Shown: in pieces, positions 8,777 through 17,498 of the stretch
How positions within the stretch are numbered: position 1 is the stretch's first letter
Layout of the letters: every line of letters begins with the position of its first letter
Source of the DNA: Mesorhizobium atlanticum
GTDB lineage: Bacteria > Pseudomonadota > Alphaproteobacteria > Rhizobiales > Rhizobiaceae
Reading direction: 5' to 3'
Assembly: GCF_003289965.1 (NCBI RefSeq)
Contig: NZ_QMBQ01000008.1
Span: 62,001 to 126,000, forward strand
Length of the DNA stretch: 64,000 bases
Position numbers and translations under genes: made by a program
Notes under the pieces: generated by a model
Databases searched by the model: none
Told to the model about the DNA's origin: nothing
Seen by the model: the letters and a program-made list of their open reading frames with translations, nothing else

Positions 8777-9964
8777 ATGAGCAAAGCATTCCTTTCCCAC
8801 ATCGACAGCGAGCTCCAGGGCCTGAAATCGGCCGGGCTCTACAAATCCGAGCGGGTGATTTCCTCCATGCAGTCCGCCGAGATCGAGGTCGGCGGCGAAA
8901 AGGTGCTGAACTTCTGCGCCAACAACTATCTCGGTCTCGCCGACAGCCTGGACCTCCGCGACGCGGCAAAGCAGGCGCTCGACCGCTACGGCTACGGCAT
9001 GGCTTCGGTGCGCTTCATCTGCGGCACCCAGGAAGAGCACAAGGAACTCGAGGCGACGATCTCGTCCTTCCTCGGCATGGACGACACCATCCTCTATTCC
9101 TCCTGCTTCGACGCCAATGGCGGGCTGTTCGAGACGCTGCTTGGCGAGGAGGACGCCATCATCTCCGACGCCTTGAACCACGCCTCGATCATCGATGGCG
9201 TCAGGCTCTCCAAGGCCAGGCGCTTCCGCTACGCCAACAACGACATGGCCGATCTCGAGGCACGGTTGAAGGAGGCGAAGGACTGCCGCTTCCGGCTGAT
9301 CGCCACCGACGGCGTGTTCTCGATGGACGGCATCATCGCCAATCTGCGCGGCGTCTGCGACCTGGCCGAGAAATACGATGCCATGGTCATGGTCGACGAC
9401 AGCCACGCGGTCGGCTTCGTTGGCAGGCATGGCCGCGGCTCGGCCGAGCATTGCGGTGTCGAGGGCAGGGTGGACATCATCACCGGCACGCTCGGCAAGG
9501 CGCTGGGCGGTGCCTCTGGCGGCTACACGTCGGGCAAGAGAGAGGTCGTCGACTGGCTGCGCCAGCGCTCCCGGCCCTATCTCTTTTCCAACACCCTGAT
9601 GCCGGCAATTGCGGGTGCCTCGATCAAGGTGTTCGACCTGATCCGTCATGGCGACGCTTTGCGCGAGCGCCTATATGCCAATGCGGACCGGTTCCGGTCC
9701 AAGATGGGTAAGCTCGGCTTTACGCTTGCCGGCGCCGATCACCCGATCATTCCGGTGATGCTGGGCGACGCCGCACTGGCGCAGGAGATGGCGCAGCGCA
9801 TGCTGAAACGCGGCATCTACGTCATCGGCTTTTCCTTCCCGGTGGTGCCGAAGGGCCAGGCGCGTATCCGCACCCAGATGTCGGCCGCCCATTCCAGCGC
9901 CGACATCGACCGTGCGGTCGAGGCGTTTGGCGAGGTCGGCAAGGAACTGGGCGTGATTTCGTGA
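8777..9964 (+). CDS. kbl: glycine C-acetyltransferase (2-amino-3-ketobutyrate CoA ligase)
   Basis: A 395-residue PLP-dependent enzyme of the alpha-oxoamine synthase family. It cleaves 2-amino-3-oxobutyrate with CoA to glycine and acetyl-CoA, the second step of threonine breakdown. DDSHAVGFVG and TGTLGKALGG are present; the PLP lysine is K241. Length and motifs match Kbl closely, and the next gene is tdh, which makes its substrate. ATG at 8777 starts MSKAFLSH, the usual N-terminus. Confidence 0.95.
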   Translation: MSKAFLSHIDSELQGLKSAGLYKSERVISSMQSAEIEVGGEKVLNFCANNYLGLADSLDLRDAAKQALDRYGYGMASVRFICGTQEEHKELEATISSFLGMDDTILYSSCFDANGGLFETLLGEEDAIISDALNHASIIDGVRLSKARRFRYANNDMADLEARLKEAKDCRFRLIATDGVFSMDGIIANLRGVCDLAEKYDAMVMVDDSHAVGFVGRHGRGSAEHCGVEGRVDIITGTLGKALGGASGGYTSGKREVVDWLRQRSRPYLFSNTLMPAIAGASIKVFDLIRHGDALRERLYANADRFRSKMGKLGFTLAGADHPIIPVMLGDAALAQEMAQRMLKRGIYVIGFSFPVVPKGQARIRTQMSAAHSSADIDRAVEAFGEVGKELGVIS

Positions 9965-10016
9965 ACGGCTGGCGCCGAAAAACGGTCCCGGATCAAGCGA
10001 TTCAAGGAAGAAAAGA

Positions 10017-11051
10017 ATGTCCAACATGATGAAGGCGCTGGTGAAGGCCAAGGCCGAGCCGGGCATCTGGATGGAAGAGGTGCCGGTACCGGAGATCGGC
10101 CCCAACGACGTGCTGATCAAGGTCAAGAAGACCGCGATCTGCGGCACTGACGTCCACATCTACAACTGGGACCAGTGGGCGCAGAAGACCGTGCCGGTGC
10201 CGATGGTGACGGGCCACGAATTCGTCGGCACCGTCGCCGATTTCGGCGCCGCTGTCACCGAATACAAGGTCGGCCAGCGCGTCTCCGGCGAAGGCCATAT
10301 CGTCTGCGGCCATTGCCGCAACTGCCGCGCCGGGCGAGGGCATCTCTGCCGCAACACGCTGGGCGTCGGCGTCAACCGTCCCGGCGCCTTCGGCGAGTAC
10401 ATGGCGATCCCGCAGCACAATGTCGTGCCGATCCCCGACGACGTGCCGGACGAGATCGCCGCTATCTTCGATCCGCTGGGCAACGCCGTTCACACCGCCT
10501 TGTCCTTCGATCTGGTCGGCGAGGACGTGCTGGTCACCGGCGCCGGACCGATCGGCATCATGGGCGCGCTGGTGGCGCAATGCGTCGGCGCGCGGAAGGT
10601 CGTCATCACCGACATCAACCCGGTCCGGCTGGACCTGGCGCGCAAGCTTGGCGTCCAGCACGTCGTCGACGCCTCGAAGGAAAAGCTGCGCGATGTCATG
10701 CCATCGATCGGCATGAGCGAAGGGTTCGATGTCGGCCTGGAGATGTCGGGCGCGGCACCCGCCTTCCGCGACATGATCGACACCATGAACAATGGCGGCA
10801 AGATCGCCATCCTCGGCATCGCGCCCACCGGCTTCGAGATCGACTGGAACAAGGTCATCTTCAAGATGCTGCATCTGAAGGGCATTTACGGCCGCGAGAT
10901 GTTCGAGACCTGGTACAAGATGATCGCGCTCGTGCAGGGGCCGCTCGATGTGTCGGGGCTGATCACCCACCGGATTGGGATCGATGATTTCCAGGCGGGG
11001 TTCGATGCGATGCGCAGCGGCAGTTCCGGCAAGGTGGTGATGGATTGGTGA
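10017..11051 (+). CDS. tdh: L-threonine 3-dehydrogenase
   Basis: A 344-residue zinc medium-chain dehydrogenase that oxidises L-threonine to 2-amino-3-oxobutyrate with NAD. Catalytic zinc residues C42 and H67-E68 are present, as are the four structural-zinc cysteines C97, C100, C103 and C111. The NAD site is VTGAGPIGIMG. It follows kbl by 52 bases with AAGGAAGAAAAG before the ATG. The kbl-tdh pair forms the complete threonine-to-glycine route. Confidence 0.95.
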   Translation: MSNMMKALVKAKAEPGIWMEEVPVPEIGPNDVLIKVKKTAICGTDVHIYNWDQWAQKTVPVPMVTGHEFVGTVADFGAAVTEYKVGQRVSGEGHIVCGHCRNCRAGRGHLCRNTLGVGVNRPGAFGEYMAIPQHNVVPIPDDVPDEIAAIFDPLGNAVHTALSFDLVGEDVLVTGAGPIGIMGALVAQCVGARKVVITDINPVRLDLARKLGVQHVVDASKEKLRDVMPSIGMSEGFDVGLEMSGAAPAFRDMIDTMNNGGKIAILGIAPTGFEIDWNKVIFKMLHLKGIYGREMFETWYKMIALVQGPLDVSGLITHRIGIDDFQAGFDAMRSGSSGKVVMDW

Positions 11052-11085
11052 GGGGCGCTTCGACGGAGACGTCGAGTTCCTTCGC

Positions 11086-11240
11086 CCCCCTCACTGTCCT
11101 GCCGGACATTTCCCCCTTAAGGGGGGATTGGCCGTCACCCCGGCCTTCGCCAATCGCAGACGTTGCAAGATGAGCGCCGTCGCCAAAGCTGCCAATCTCC
11201 CCCCAAGAGGGGGAGATGTCCGGCAGGACAGAGAGGGAGG
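11086..11240. repeat. intergenic inverted-repeat element (RIME-like)
   Basis: The left arm (about 11086-11132) contains CACTGTCCTGCCGGACAT and CCCCCTTAAGGGGG; the right arm (about 11190-11240) is its near-exact reverse complement. It lies between tdh and the convergent MarR gene. Related arms occur at 23065-23202, 43371-43439, 45441-45627 and around 61985-62220. It looks like the mosaic intergenic palindromes known in rhizobia. Confidence 0.75.
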
Positions 11241-11255
11241 CCACGCACCAGCCTA

Positions 11256-11702
11256 TCAGCTCTTTTCTTCCAAAGCTTTCTCCAGCGCCGCCACTCCTCT
11301 CGCAATCGCCACGCGTTCCTCCACGCTCAACCTCGCCAGCAGCTCCCTTTCAAACGCCTTCGCCAGCGGCACCATCTCGCGATAGGCGGCGAGCCCCGCC
11401 TTGGTCAGCGCCAAGTGCTCCACCCGGCGATCTTTCTCGTCCGGCGTGCGCGTCAGCCAGCGCCGACGCTCCAGTTCGGCCACGGCGCGCGAAACCTTGG
11501 TCTTGTGCATGGCTGATTGCTCTCCGAGCTCCGTCGCCGTCATCGTGCCGCGCTGGCCGAGGCCCGACAGCGTACGCCATTCCGGCCGAGTCAGGCCGTG
11601 GCGCTCCTTGTAGATGCGGGAGAACTCGCGGCTGACGGTGTCCGCAAGTCGGTAGAGACGATACGGCAGAAAGCTCTCCAGTTCGAGGATTTCAGGTTCC
11701 AT
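11256..11702 (-). CDS. MarR-family regulator, likely of the homogentisate genes
   Basis: A 148-residue MarR regulator with the winged helix MTATELGEQSAMHKTKVSRAVAELERRRWLTR and the wing TPDEKDRR. Its start at 11702 gives MEPEILELESFLPYRLYRL, a typical MarR N-terminal dimerisation helix; the frame is open far upstream through hmgA but only as an antisense shadow. It is divergent from hmgA with 129 bases between, which suggests control of the hmgA operon. The ligand might be homogentisate or a related aromatic acid, by inference only. Confidence 0.82.
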   Translation of the reverse strand: MEPEILELESFLPYRLYRLADTVSREFSRIYKERHGLTRPEWRTLSGLGQRGTMTATELGEQSAMHKTKVSRAVAELERRRWLTRTPDEKDRRVEHLALTKAGLAAYREMVPLAKAFERELLARLSVEERVAIARGVAALEKALEEKS

Positions 11703-11736
11703 GAAGCGCTCTCCGGGATGCAGCGCGCCGTTGATA

Positions 11737-11757
11737 GTTACATTTTCGATGGTTACA
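11737..11757. promoter_or_regulatory. paired GTTACA repeats between MarR gene and hmgA
   Basis: GTTACA occurs at 11737-11742 and again at 11752-11757, in direct orientation 15 bases apart, in the only AT-rich part of the divergent region. This is a candidate regulator-binding or promoter site; it is not a clean palindrome, so the assignment to MarR is weak. Confidence 0.35.
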
Positions 11758-11831
11758 AATGAAACCAGTTTGGTCAACATCGCCGACAGGCCAGCACTAT
11801 GAGGCTGGACGTCGGGATCAGGGAGGATCGG

Positions 11832-13145
11832 ATGGGCTTTTCCTATATGCCGGGCTTCGGCAATGATTTCGAGACCGAGACGCTGCCTGGCTCGCTGCCG
11901 CAGGGCCGCAACTCGCCGCAGAGGCCGGCCTACGGCCTCTATGCCGAGCAGTTGTCCGGCTCGCCCTTCACCGCGCCGCGGGGCACCAATGAGCGTTCCT
12001 GGCTTTACCGCATCCGCCCGAGCGTCAAACACACCGGCCGCTTCAAGGGCGCGAGCTACCCTCTGTGGAAGACAGGCCCCAACATTGGCGATCATGAGCT
12101 GGCGCTCGGCCAATACCGCTGGAACCCGACGCCCATGCCCATCGAGCCGACGGACTTCATCTCCGGCATGCGAACCTTCACCACGGCCGGCGACGCGGTC
12201 GGCCAGTCCGGCATGGCCGCCCATGTCTATGTCGCCAATCGCTCGATGACCGACGACCATTTCTTCAACGCCGACGGTGAGTTGCTGGTCGTGCCGCAGG
12301 TCGGCGCGCTGCGCTTCGTCACCGAAATGGGGGTGATCGAGCTTAGGCCCGGCGAGATCGCCGTGCTGCCGCGCGGCCTGGTCTTCAAGGTCGAGCTCGC
12401 CGACAAGGAGGCGCGCGGCTATGTCTGCGAGAACTACGGCGCCAAGTTCACCATGCCCGACCGCGGCCCGATCGGCGCCAATTGCCTGGCCAATCCGCGC
12501 GACTTCAAGACGCCCTGCGCCTGGTTCGAGGAGAAGGAGACGCCGTGCCGGCTGATCGTCAAATGGTGCGGCTCTTTCCACGTCACCGAGCTTGGCCATT
12601 CGCCGCTCGACGTCGTCGCGTGGCACGGTAACTACGCGCCCTACAAATATGATCTGGCGACGTTTTCGCCGGTCGGCGCCATCCTGTTCGACCACCCCGA
12701 CCCGTCGATCTTCACCGTGCTGACGGCGCCGAGCGGCGAGGAGGGCACGGCCAATGTCGACTTCGTCATCTTCCCGCCGCGCTGGCTGGTGGCGGAAAAC
12801 ACGTTCCGGCCGCCCTGGTACCACCGCAACATCATGAGCGAGTTCATGGGCCTGATCCACGGCCAGTACGACGCCAAGGAAGAAGGCTTTGTTCCCGGTG
12901 GCATCAGCCTGCACAACCAGATGCTGGCACACGGGCCCGACGCTTCCGGATTCGAGAAGGCGACACGCGCCGACTTGAAGCCGGTCAAGCTCGACAACAC
13001 CATGGCCTTCATGTTCGAGACGCGCTTCCCGCAGATGCTGACGCGCTATGCCGCCGAAATCGGCACCTTGCAGGAGAACTACATCGACTGCTGGGCCGAC
13101 CTGAAGAAGCGCTTCAACGGCACGCCGGAGGGCGACTGGTCTTGA
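11832..13145 (+). CDS. hmgA: homogentisate 1,2-dioxygenase
   Basis: A 437-residue iron dioxygenase that opens the ring of homogentisate to maleylacetoacetate in phenylalanine/tyrosine breakdown. The iron ligands are at the expected spacing: H331, E337 (YHRNIMSE) and H367 (MLAHGPD), equivalent to the human residues 335, 341 and 371. The ATG at 11832 follows GGGAGGATC; a start 33 bases upstream adds residues not seen in the family. It is first in a four-gene operon with overlapping ends, and hpd lies nearby. Confidence 0.96.
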   Translation: MGFSYMPGFGNDFETETLPGSLPQGRNSPQRPAYGLYAEQLSGSPFTAPRGTNERSWLYRIRPSVKHTGRFKGASYPLWKTGPNIGDHELALGQYRWNPTPMPIEPTDFISGMRTFTTAGDAVGQSGMAAHVYVANRSMTDDHFFNADGELLVVPQVGALRFVTEMGVIELRPGEIAVLPRGLVFKVELADKEARGYVCENYGAKFTMPDRGPIGANCLANPRDFKTPCAWFEEKETPCRLIVKWCGSFHVTELGHSPLDVVAWHGNYAPYKYDLATFSPVGAILFDHPDPSIFTVLTAPSGEEGTANVDFVIFPPRWLVAENTFRPPWYHRNIMSEFMGLIHGQYDAKEEGFVPGGISLHNQMLAHGPDASGFEKATRADLKPVKLDNTMAFMFETRFPQMLTRYAAEIGTLQENYIDCWADLKKRFNGTPEGDWS

Positions 13146-14041
13146 GCGCCGAAGCAGCGGACCGACTCGTGCTGCTCGGCTCCAAGGGCGGTCCGGCGCT
13201 GCGGCCGGGCGGCCCATGGCCGAGTTCGTCGCTGCTGGAACTCGGCGGACGAACCATTGTTGTCGATTGCGGGCTAGGCGTCACGCGCGGCCTGGTCGAT
13301 GCCGGCATCAGCCTCAAGGCGCTCGACCTGATCTTCATCACGCATCTCCATTCGGACCATGTGCTGGAACTCGGGCCGCTGATCCACACCGCCTGGGCTG
13401 CAGGCTTAGCGACACCGGTGACCGTTTTCGGCCCGCGGGGCACCGGACGTTATTGGCAGCGGTTCTGCGAGGCGGTGGAGTTCGACATCGATATCCGCAT
13501 CGTCGACGAGGGTCGTCCGGATATTCGCAAGCTGGTTTCGGTCGCGGAGTTCGGCGAAGGATCGGTTCTGGACGAGCGAGGGCTGACGGTGACGGCGCTG
13601 CGCGTCGACCATCCGCCAGTCACCGAATGCTTCGCGCTGCGGTTCGAGCATGGCGGCAGAAGCGTGGTGTTCTCCGCCGACACGGCCTTCTTTCCGCCGC
13701 TGGCCGGCTTTGCCAAAAAGGCCGACATTCTTGTCCATGAGGCCATGCTGGAAGACGGTGTGGAAAGGCTGGTCGCCCGGACCGGCAACGGCGCGCGGCT
13801 GCGCGAGCACCTCTTCGCCAGCCACAGCCTCGCCGAGGAAGCCGGCCGCATCGCCAGCGATGCCGGCGTGCGGCGGCTGGTGCTCAACCACCTCATTCCC
13901 GCCGACGACCCGGCGATCGGCGAAGTCGACTGGATCTACGCCGTCAGGAAAACTTGGTCTGGCGACTTGACGATTGCCCGCGACGGCCTTGTTGTACAGC
14001 TAAGCGGCGCCAAAGCCGCGCGAGGAGAGGAAACCGCATGA
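13142..14041 (+). CDS. metallo-beta-lactamase fold hydrolase in the hmgA operon
   Basis: A 299-residue hydrolase with the zinc motif THLHSDH (H68, H70, D72, H73) and later ligands in SADTAFF and LNHL; the layout is like the RNase Z/arylsulfatase branch of the superfamily. The start is probably TTG at 13142, overlapping the hmgA stop by four bases (TTGA), and its own stop overlaps the next ATG by four. Tight coupling between hmgA and the FAH-like gene suggests a role in the aromatic pathway, perhaps on a side product or thioester, but the reaction is unknown. Confidence 0.8.
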   Translation: MSAEAADRLVLLGSKGGPALRPGGPWPSSSLLELGGRTIVVDCGLGVTRGLVDAGISLKALDLIFITHLHSDHVLELGPLIHTAWAAGLATPVTVFGPRGTGRYWQRFCEAVEFDIDIRIVDEGRPDIRKLVSVAEFGEGSVLDERGLTVTALRVDHPPVTECFALRFEHGGRSVVFSADTAFFPPLAGFAKKADILVHEAMLEDGVERLVARTGNGARLREHLFASHSLAEEAGRIASDAGVRRLVLNHLIPADDPAIGEVDWIYAVRKTWSGDLTIARDGLVVQLSGAKAARGEETA

Positions 14042-15051
14042 AGCTTGCCACATTGAAAAACGGGACGCGCGACGGAAAACTGGTCGTGGTCTCGCGCGAC
14101 CTGACGCGGTTCACTGATGCCTCCTTCCTTGTGCCGACGCTGCAGGCCGCGCTCGACGACTGGCGCCGCATTGCCCCGCATCTCGCGACGTTGGCGGAAT
14201 CGCTCGAGACCAACGCGGTACCGTCGGAGCGCTTCCATGAGCACAACGCGCATTCGCCGCTGCCGCGCGCCTATCAATGGGCGGACGGCTCAGCCTATGT
14301 GAACCATGTCGAGCTGGTGCGGAAGGCGCGCGGCGTCGAGATGCCGGCAAGCTTCTGGACCGATCCGCTGATCTACCAGGGCGGCTCGGATAGTTTTGTT
14401 CCTCCGCGCGATCCGATCCGCATGGCTGACGAAGCCTTCGGCATCGACATGGAGGCCGAGGTCGCCGTGATCGTCGATGATGTGCCGATGGGCGCGAGCC
14501 TGGAAGAGGCGAGGGAGGCGATCCGCCTCGTCATGCTGGTCAACGACGTGACGCTGCGCGCCATCACCGGGCCTGAGTTGGCCAAAGGCTTCGGCTTCTT
14601 CCAGTCGAAACCGTCTTCCGCATTCTCGCCGGTCGCTGTCACGCCCGACGAACTGGGCGATGCCTGGGATGGCGGCAAGGTCAGCCTGCCGCTGCTCGCC
14701 GATCTCAACGGCAAGCCATTCGGCCGCGCCAATGCCGGCGTCGACATGACCTTCGACTTCCCGGCGCTGATCGCGCATGCCGCGAAGACCCGGCCGCTCG
14801 CCGCCGGCACCATCATCGGCTCCGGTACCGTTTCCAACAAGCTGAATGGCGGGCCGGGCAAGCCGGTCTCTTCGGGTGGGGCCGGCTATTCCTGCATCGC
14901 CGAATTGCGCATGATCGAGACCATCGAAAGCGGCGAGCCGAAGACGCCATTCCTGCGTTTCGGCGACACGGTGCGCATCGAGATGAAGGACAAGGCCGGC
15001 CATTCGATCTTCGGCGCCATCGAGCAGAAGGTCGAGAAATACGTCAAATAG
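14038..15051 (+). CDS. fumarylacetoacetate hydrolase family protein
   Basis: A 337-residue FAH-superfamily enzyme. Metal-binding acidic residues appear in DMEAEVAVIVDD and LVNDVTLR, and the C-terminal GTIIGSGTVSN and GDTVRIEM segments are typical. In this operon it most likely splits fumarylacetoacetate to fumarate and acetoacetate, the last step after hmgA. ATG at 14038 overlaps the preceding stop (ATGA). The alternative, another FAH-family hydrolase, is less likely given the context. Confidence 0.88.
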   Translation: MKLATLKNGTRDGKLVVVSRDLTRFTDASFLVPTLQAALDDWRRIAPHLATLAESLETNAVPSERFHEHNAHSPLPRAYQWADGSAYVNHVELVRKARGVEMPASFWTDPLIYQGGSDSFVPPRDPIRMADEAFGIDMEAEVAVIVDDVPMGASLEEAREAIRLVMLVNDVTLRAITGPELAKGFGFFQSKPSSAFSPVAVTPDELGDAWDGGKVSLPLLADLNGKPFGRANAGVDMTFDFPALIAHAAKTRPLAAGTIIGSGTVSNKLNGGPGKPVSSGGAGYSCIAELRMIETIESGEPKTPFLRFGDTVRIEMKDKAGHSIFGAIEQKVEKYVK

Positions 15052-15079
15052 GCGCGGACTGGGGGAGGAGGCCGAAACG

Positions 15080-15616
15080 GTGACCCTGCTCGAGCATCTG
15101 CGCCGCATGGCCCGCAACAATCTGTGGTCGAACGACCGGCTCTACCGTGCCGTGCTCGCGCTGCAGCCCGGCGAGTTCGAGGCCGAACGCGTGAGCTTCT
15201 TTCCCTCGATCAGAGAGACGCTCAACCACATCCTCGCGGTCGACCTTCTCTATTTCGATTTCCTGACCGATAGTGGTCTCGGCGCCACCGCCTATGACGA
15301 CTTCGTGCCGTTCGACGATGCGGCAAGCCTTGCCGAGGCGCAGGCCGATTTCGACCGCAGGCTTGTCGTCTTCTGCGACGGCCTGTCGGAAGCCGATCTC
15401 GACCGGCGCGTCATCACCGACCGCCGCGAGGAGGGCAAGATCCCCGAACGCATCGGCGACATTCTTGCACATGTCTTCCTGCACGACATCCACCATCGCG
15501 GCCAGGTACATGCGATGCTCTCCGGCACCTCTGTCGCGCCGCCGCAATTGGATGAGTTTCTGCTCGACTACGACATCAAGCTGAGGAAGGACGAGGTCGA
15601 GCGGCTGGGGTTGTGA
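15080..15616 (+). CDS. DinB-family protein; possible thiol-dependent isomerase
   Basis: A 178-residue four-helix DinB/YfiT-like protein. H50 (ETLNHILAVD) with H135 and H139 (HDIHHRGQVH) gives the usual three-histidine metal site. A GTG start at 15080 is preceded by GGGGGAGGAGG, and the gene follows the FAH-like gene by 28 bases, so it belongs to the hmgA operon. The family includes thiol-dependent enzymes such as mycothiol-dependent maleylpyruvate isomerase. No zeta-class glutathione-transferase maleylacetoacetate isomerase is seen in the operon, so this protein is a candidate for that step; this is inference. Confidence 0.8.
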   Translation: MTLLEHLRRMARNNLWSNDRLYRAVLALQPGEFEAERVSFFPSIRETLNHILAVDLLYFDFLTDSGLGATAYDDFVPFDDAASLAEAQADFDRRLVVFCDGLSEADLDRRVITDRREEGKIPERIGDILAHVFLHDIHHRGQVHAMLSGTSVAPPQLDEFLLDYDIKLRKDEVERLGL

Positions 15617-15642
15617 ACGAGCGAGAGCGCTTCGAGAATTAT

Positions 15643-15690
15643 CGTAGTTACAAAAATTGTTGACTTAATTATTGTAGGTACATAAATTCA
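15643..15690. promoter_or_regulatory. operator-like repeats upstream of brnT
   Basis: CGTAGTTACA (15643-15652) and TGTAGGTACA (15673-15682) share a TGTAnnTACA pattern with 30-base spacing, three helical turns. The second sits in the spacer of a promoter-like TTGACT (15660-15665) and TAAATT (15683-15688). The stretch is AT-rich compared with its neighbours. Autoregulation by the BrnA/BrnT complex is typical of the family and is inferred here. The -10 box is very near the brnT ATG, so the exact start of transcription is uncertain. Confidence 0.5.
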
Positions 15691-15691
15691 G

Positions 15692-15949
15692 ATGAGGATC
15701 GTTTGGGATGAACCGAAACGGTTGGCCAACATCGACAAACACGGCTTGGATTTCGCTGCGTTGAACGAGGAGTTTTTCCTTGCGTCGACGATCCGGGCAG
15801 CCAAAGCCGGTCGTTTCATGGCGATTGGCCGGATAGTCGGCGGCGTTGTTGCAGTGGTCTTTGCCCGGCTTGGCTCCGAAGGCATCTCGATTGTTTCGAT
15901 TCGGCCGGCCAACCAGACGGAAAGGAGATTGTTCGATGGCGAAAACTAA
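15692..15949 (+). CDS. brnT: BrnT-family toxin (DUF497, type II toxin-antitoxin)
   Basis: An 85-residue protein with the BrnT hallmark N-terminus WDEPKRLANIDKHGLDF and the C-terminal part SIVSIRPANQTERRLF. Family members are ribonuclease toxins with a RelE-like fold. As usual the toxin comes first and the antitoxin second, overlapping by 14 bases. The pair lies between the hmgA operon and the convergent hpd gene, so it probably entered an existing aromatic catabolism locus. Confidence 0.88.
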   Translation: MRIVWDEPKRLANIDKHGLDFAALNEEFFLASTIRAAKAGRFMAIGRIVGGVVAVVFARLGSEGISIVSIRPANQTERRLFDGEN

Positions 15950-16256
15950 GCTGCACATCACGAAGCCTGACAAGGAATTCAAGCCAGGCAAAGGCTTTAC
16001 CCAGGAAGATTGGGACGCCGTTTCGGACAATCCCGAATGGACCGAGGAGGATTTTCGAAACGCTCGTCCCTTCACCGCGGTGTTTCCGGATCTTGCCGAA
16101 AGCATTCGCCGTTCGCGCGGCCGGCCGGCGCTCGACAATCCGAAGAAACAGGTGACGCTGCGCCTCGATAGCGATGTGGTTGCCCGCTTCCGCGCCGGCG
16201 GACCCGGCTGGCAGAGCCGGATAAACGACATTCTGCGGAAAGCCGCCGGCCTTTAG
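15936..16256 (+). CDS. brnA: BrnA-family antitoxin
   Basis: A 106-residue antitoxin. The acidic middle (DNPEWTEEDFRNARPF) is the toxin-binding part of BrnA proteins, and the C-terminal KKQVTLRLDSDVVARFRAGGPGWQSRINDILR is a ribbon-helix-helix DNA-binding domain. ATG at 15936 lies inside the end of brnT, so translation is coupled. It should neutralise BrnT and repress the operon through the TGTAnnTACA sites upstream. Confidence 0.9.
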   Translation: MAKTKLHITKPDKEFKPGKGFTQEDWDAVSDNPEWTEEDFRNARPFTAVFPDLAESIRRSRGRPALDNPKKQVTLRLDSDVVARFRAGGPGWQSRINDILRKAAGL

Positions 16257-16277
16257 CCGGCGGTTTGGTTTTCGGCT

Positions 16278-17393
16278 CTAAGCCGCCTTGCCGTCCAGCT
16301 TGATCACGCCGCGCTTGATCTGGTCCTGCTCGATCGACTCGAACAGGGCGCGGAAATTGCCTTCGCCAAAACCTTCGTCGCCCTTGCGCTGGATGAACTC
16401 GAAGAAGATCGGGCCGATGACCGTCTTCGAGAAGATCTGCAGCAGGATCTTGGTCATTCCGCCGTCGACAACGCCTTCGCCGTCGATCAGGATGCCGTGC
16501 TTCTTCATGCGCTCGATCGGCTCGTCATGGCCGTGCACGCGCTCATGCGACATCTCGTAATAGGTGTCCGGCGGGCCTGGCATAAACTTCAGCCCGTTGG
16601 CGGCGAGCTTGTCGGTCGCCTCGTAAATCGCGTCCGTGCCGACCGCGATGTGCTGGATGCCCTCGCCATTATACTTCTTGAGATACTCGGCGATCTGGCT
16701 GGTCTCGTCCTTGGACTCGTTCAGCGGAATGCGGATCTTGCCGCAGGGCGAGGTGATGGCGCGGCTCACCAGGCCGGTGATCTTGCCGTCGATGTCGAAG
16801 AAATGGATCTGCTTGAAGCCGAACAGGTCGCGATAGAAATCCCACCACTTGTCCATGTTGCCGCGATAGACATTGTGGGTGAGGTGGTCGAGATAGTAGA
16901 AGCCGACGCCTTCGGGCTTGGGGTCGCGTTCGCCCAGCCACTCGAACTCGGCGTCATAGGCCGAGCCCTTGTCGCCATAGGCCTCGATGAAATAGAGGAG
17001 CGAGCCGCCGATGCCGACGATGGCCGGCACGTCGAGCGCCTTGTCGGTGCCTTCATAGGGCGTGGCGCCTTTCGACACGGCATGGTCGAAAGCGTGCTTG
17101 GCATCGACCACGCGCCAGGCCATCGAGGCGGCGCAAGGGCCATGCTTTTCGACGAACTTCATCGCATGCGAACCCGGTTCGGCATTGACGACATAGTTGA
17201 TGTCGCCCTGGCGCCAGACGGTGATGTCCTTGCTGCGATGTTTGGCCACCGCCGTATAGCCCATGCGGGTGAACAACTCGGCAAGCTTGGCGGGTTCCGG
17301 ATGCGCGAACTCGACGAATTCGAAACCGTCGGTGCCGGCGGGATTTTGCCTGCTGATTTTCGCGGGCGGGGCGTCGTGCGGGAAGGGGCCCAT
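16278..17393 (-). CDS. hpd: 4-hydroxyphenylpyruvate dioxygenase
   Basis: A 371-residue iron(II) dioxygenase that converts 4-hydroxyphenylpyruvate to homogentisate, the substrate of hmgA nearby. Both glyoxalase-like halves are present; iron ligands lie in LDHLTHNV, GIQHIAVG and FFEFIQRKGD. The ATG at 17393 (MGPFPHDAPP) follows GGAGGA at a proper distance; the open frame extends upstream without family similarity. It is divergent from an Lrp-type regulator with a near-palindrome between them. Confidence 0.96.
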   Translation of the reverse strand: MGPFPHDAPPAKISRQNPAGTDGFEFVEFAHPEPAKLAELFTRMGYTAVAKHRSKDITVWRQGDINYVVNAEPGSHAMKFVEKHGPCAASMAWRVVDAKHAFDHAVSKGATPYEGTDKALDVPAIVGIGGSLLYFIEAYGDKGSAYDAEFEWLGERDPKPEGVGFYYLDHLTHNVYRGNMDKWWDFYRDLFGFKQIHFFDIDGKITGLVSRAITSPCGKIRIPLNESKDETSQIAEYLKKYNGEGIQHIAVGTDAIYEATDKLAANGLKFMPGPPDTYYEMSHERVHGHDEPIERMKKHGILIDGEGVVDGGMTKILLQIFSKTVIGPIFFEFIQRKGDEGFGEGNFRALFESIEQDQIKRGVIKLDGKAA

Positions 17394-17498
17394 GGCAGTC
17401 CTCCGGAAGGTGTTTTGGCCGGGCTTGGCCATCTTCATCATGATAGCGCGGAGCCGCCGCACGGTGCTTGCATTCAACCGCTTGAAATGGGCATAATG

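Noticed and set aside
11703..13217. Long N-terminal extension of the MarR gene across hmgA
   Set aside because: The extension is antisense to hmgA; only the last 148 residues are MarR-like.
16257..16294. Hairpin between brnA and hpd as terminator
   Set aside because: GGCGGTTT/AAGCCGCC has a mismatch, a long loop and overlaps the hpd 3' end; too weak to call.
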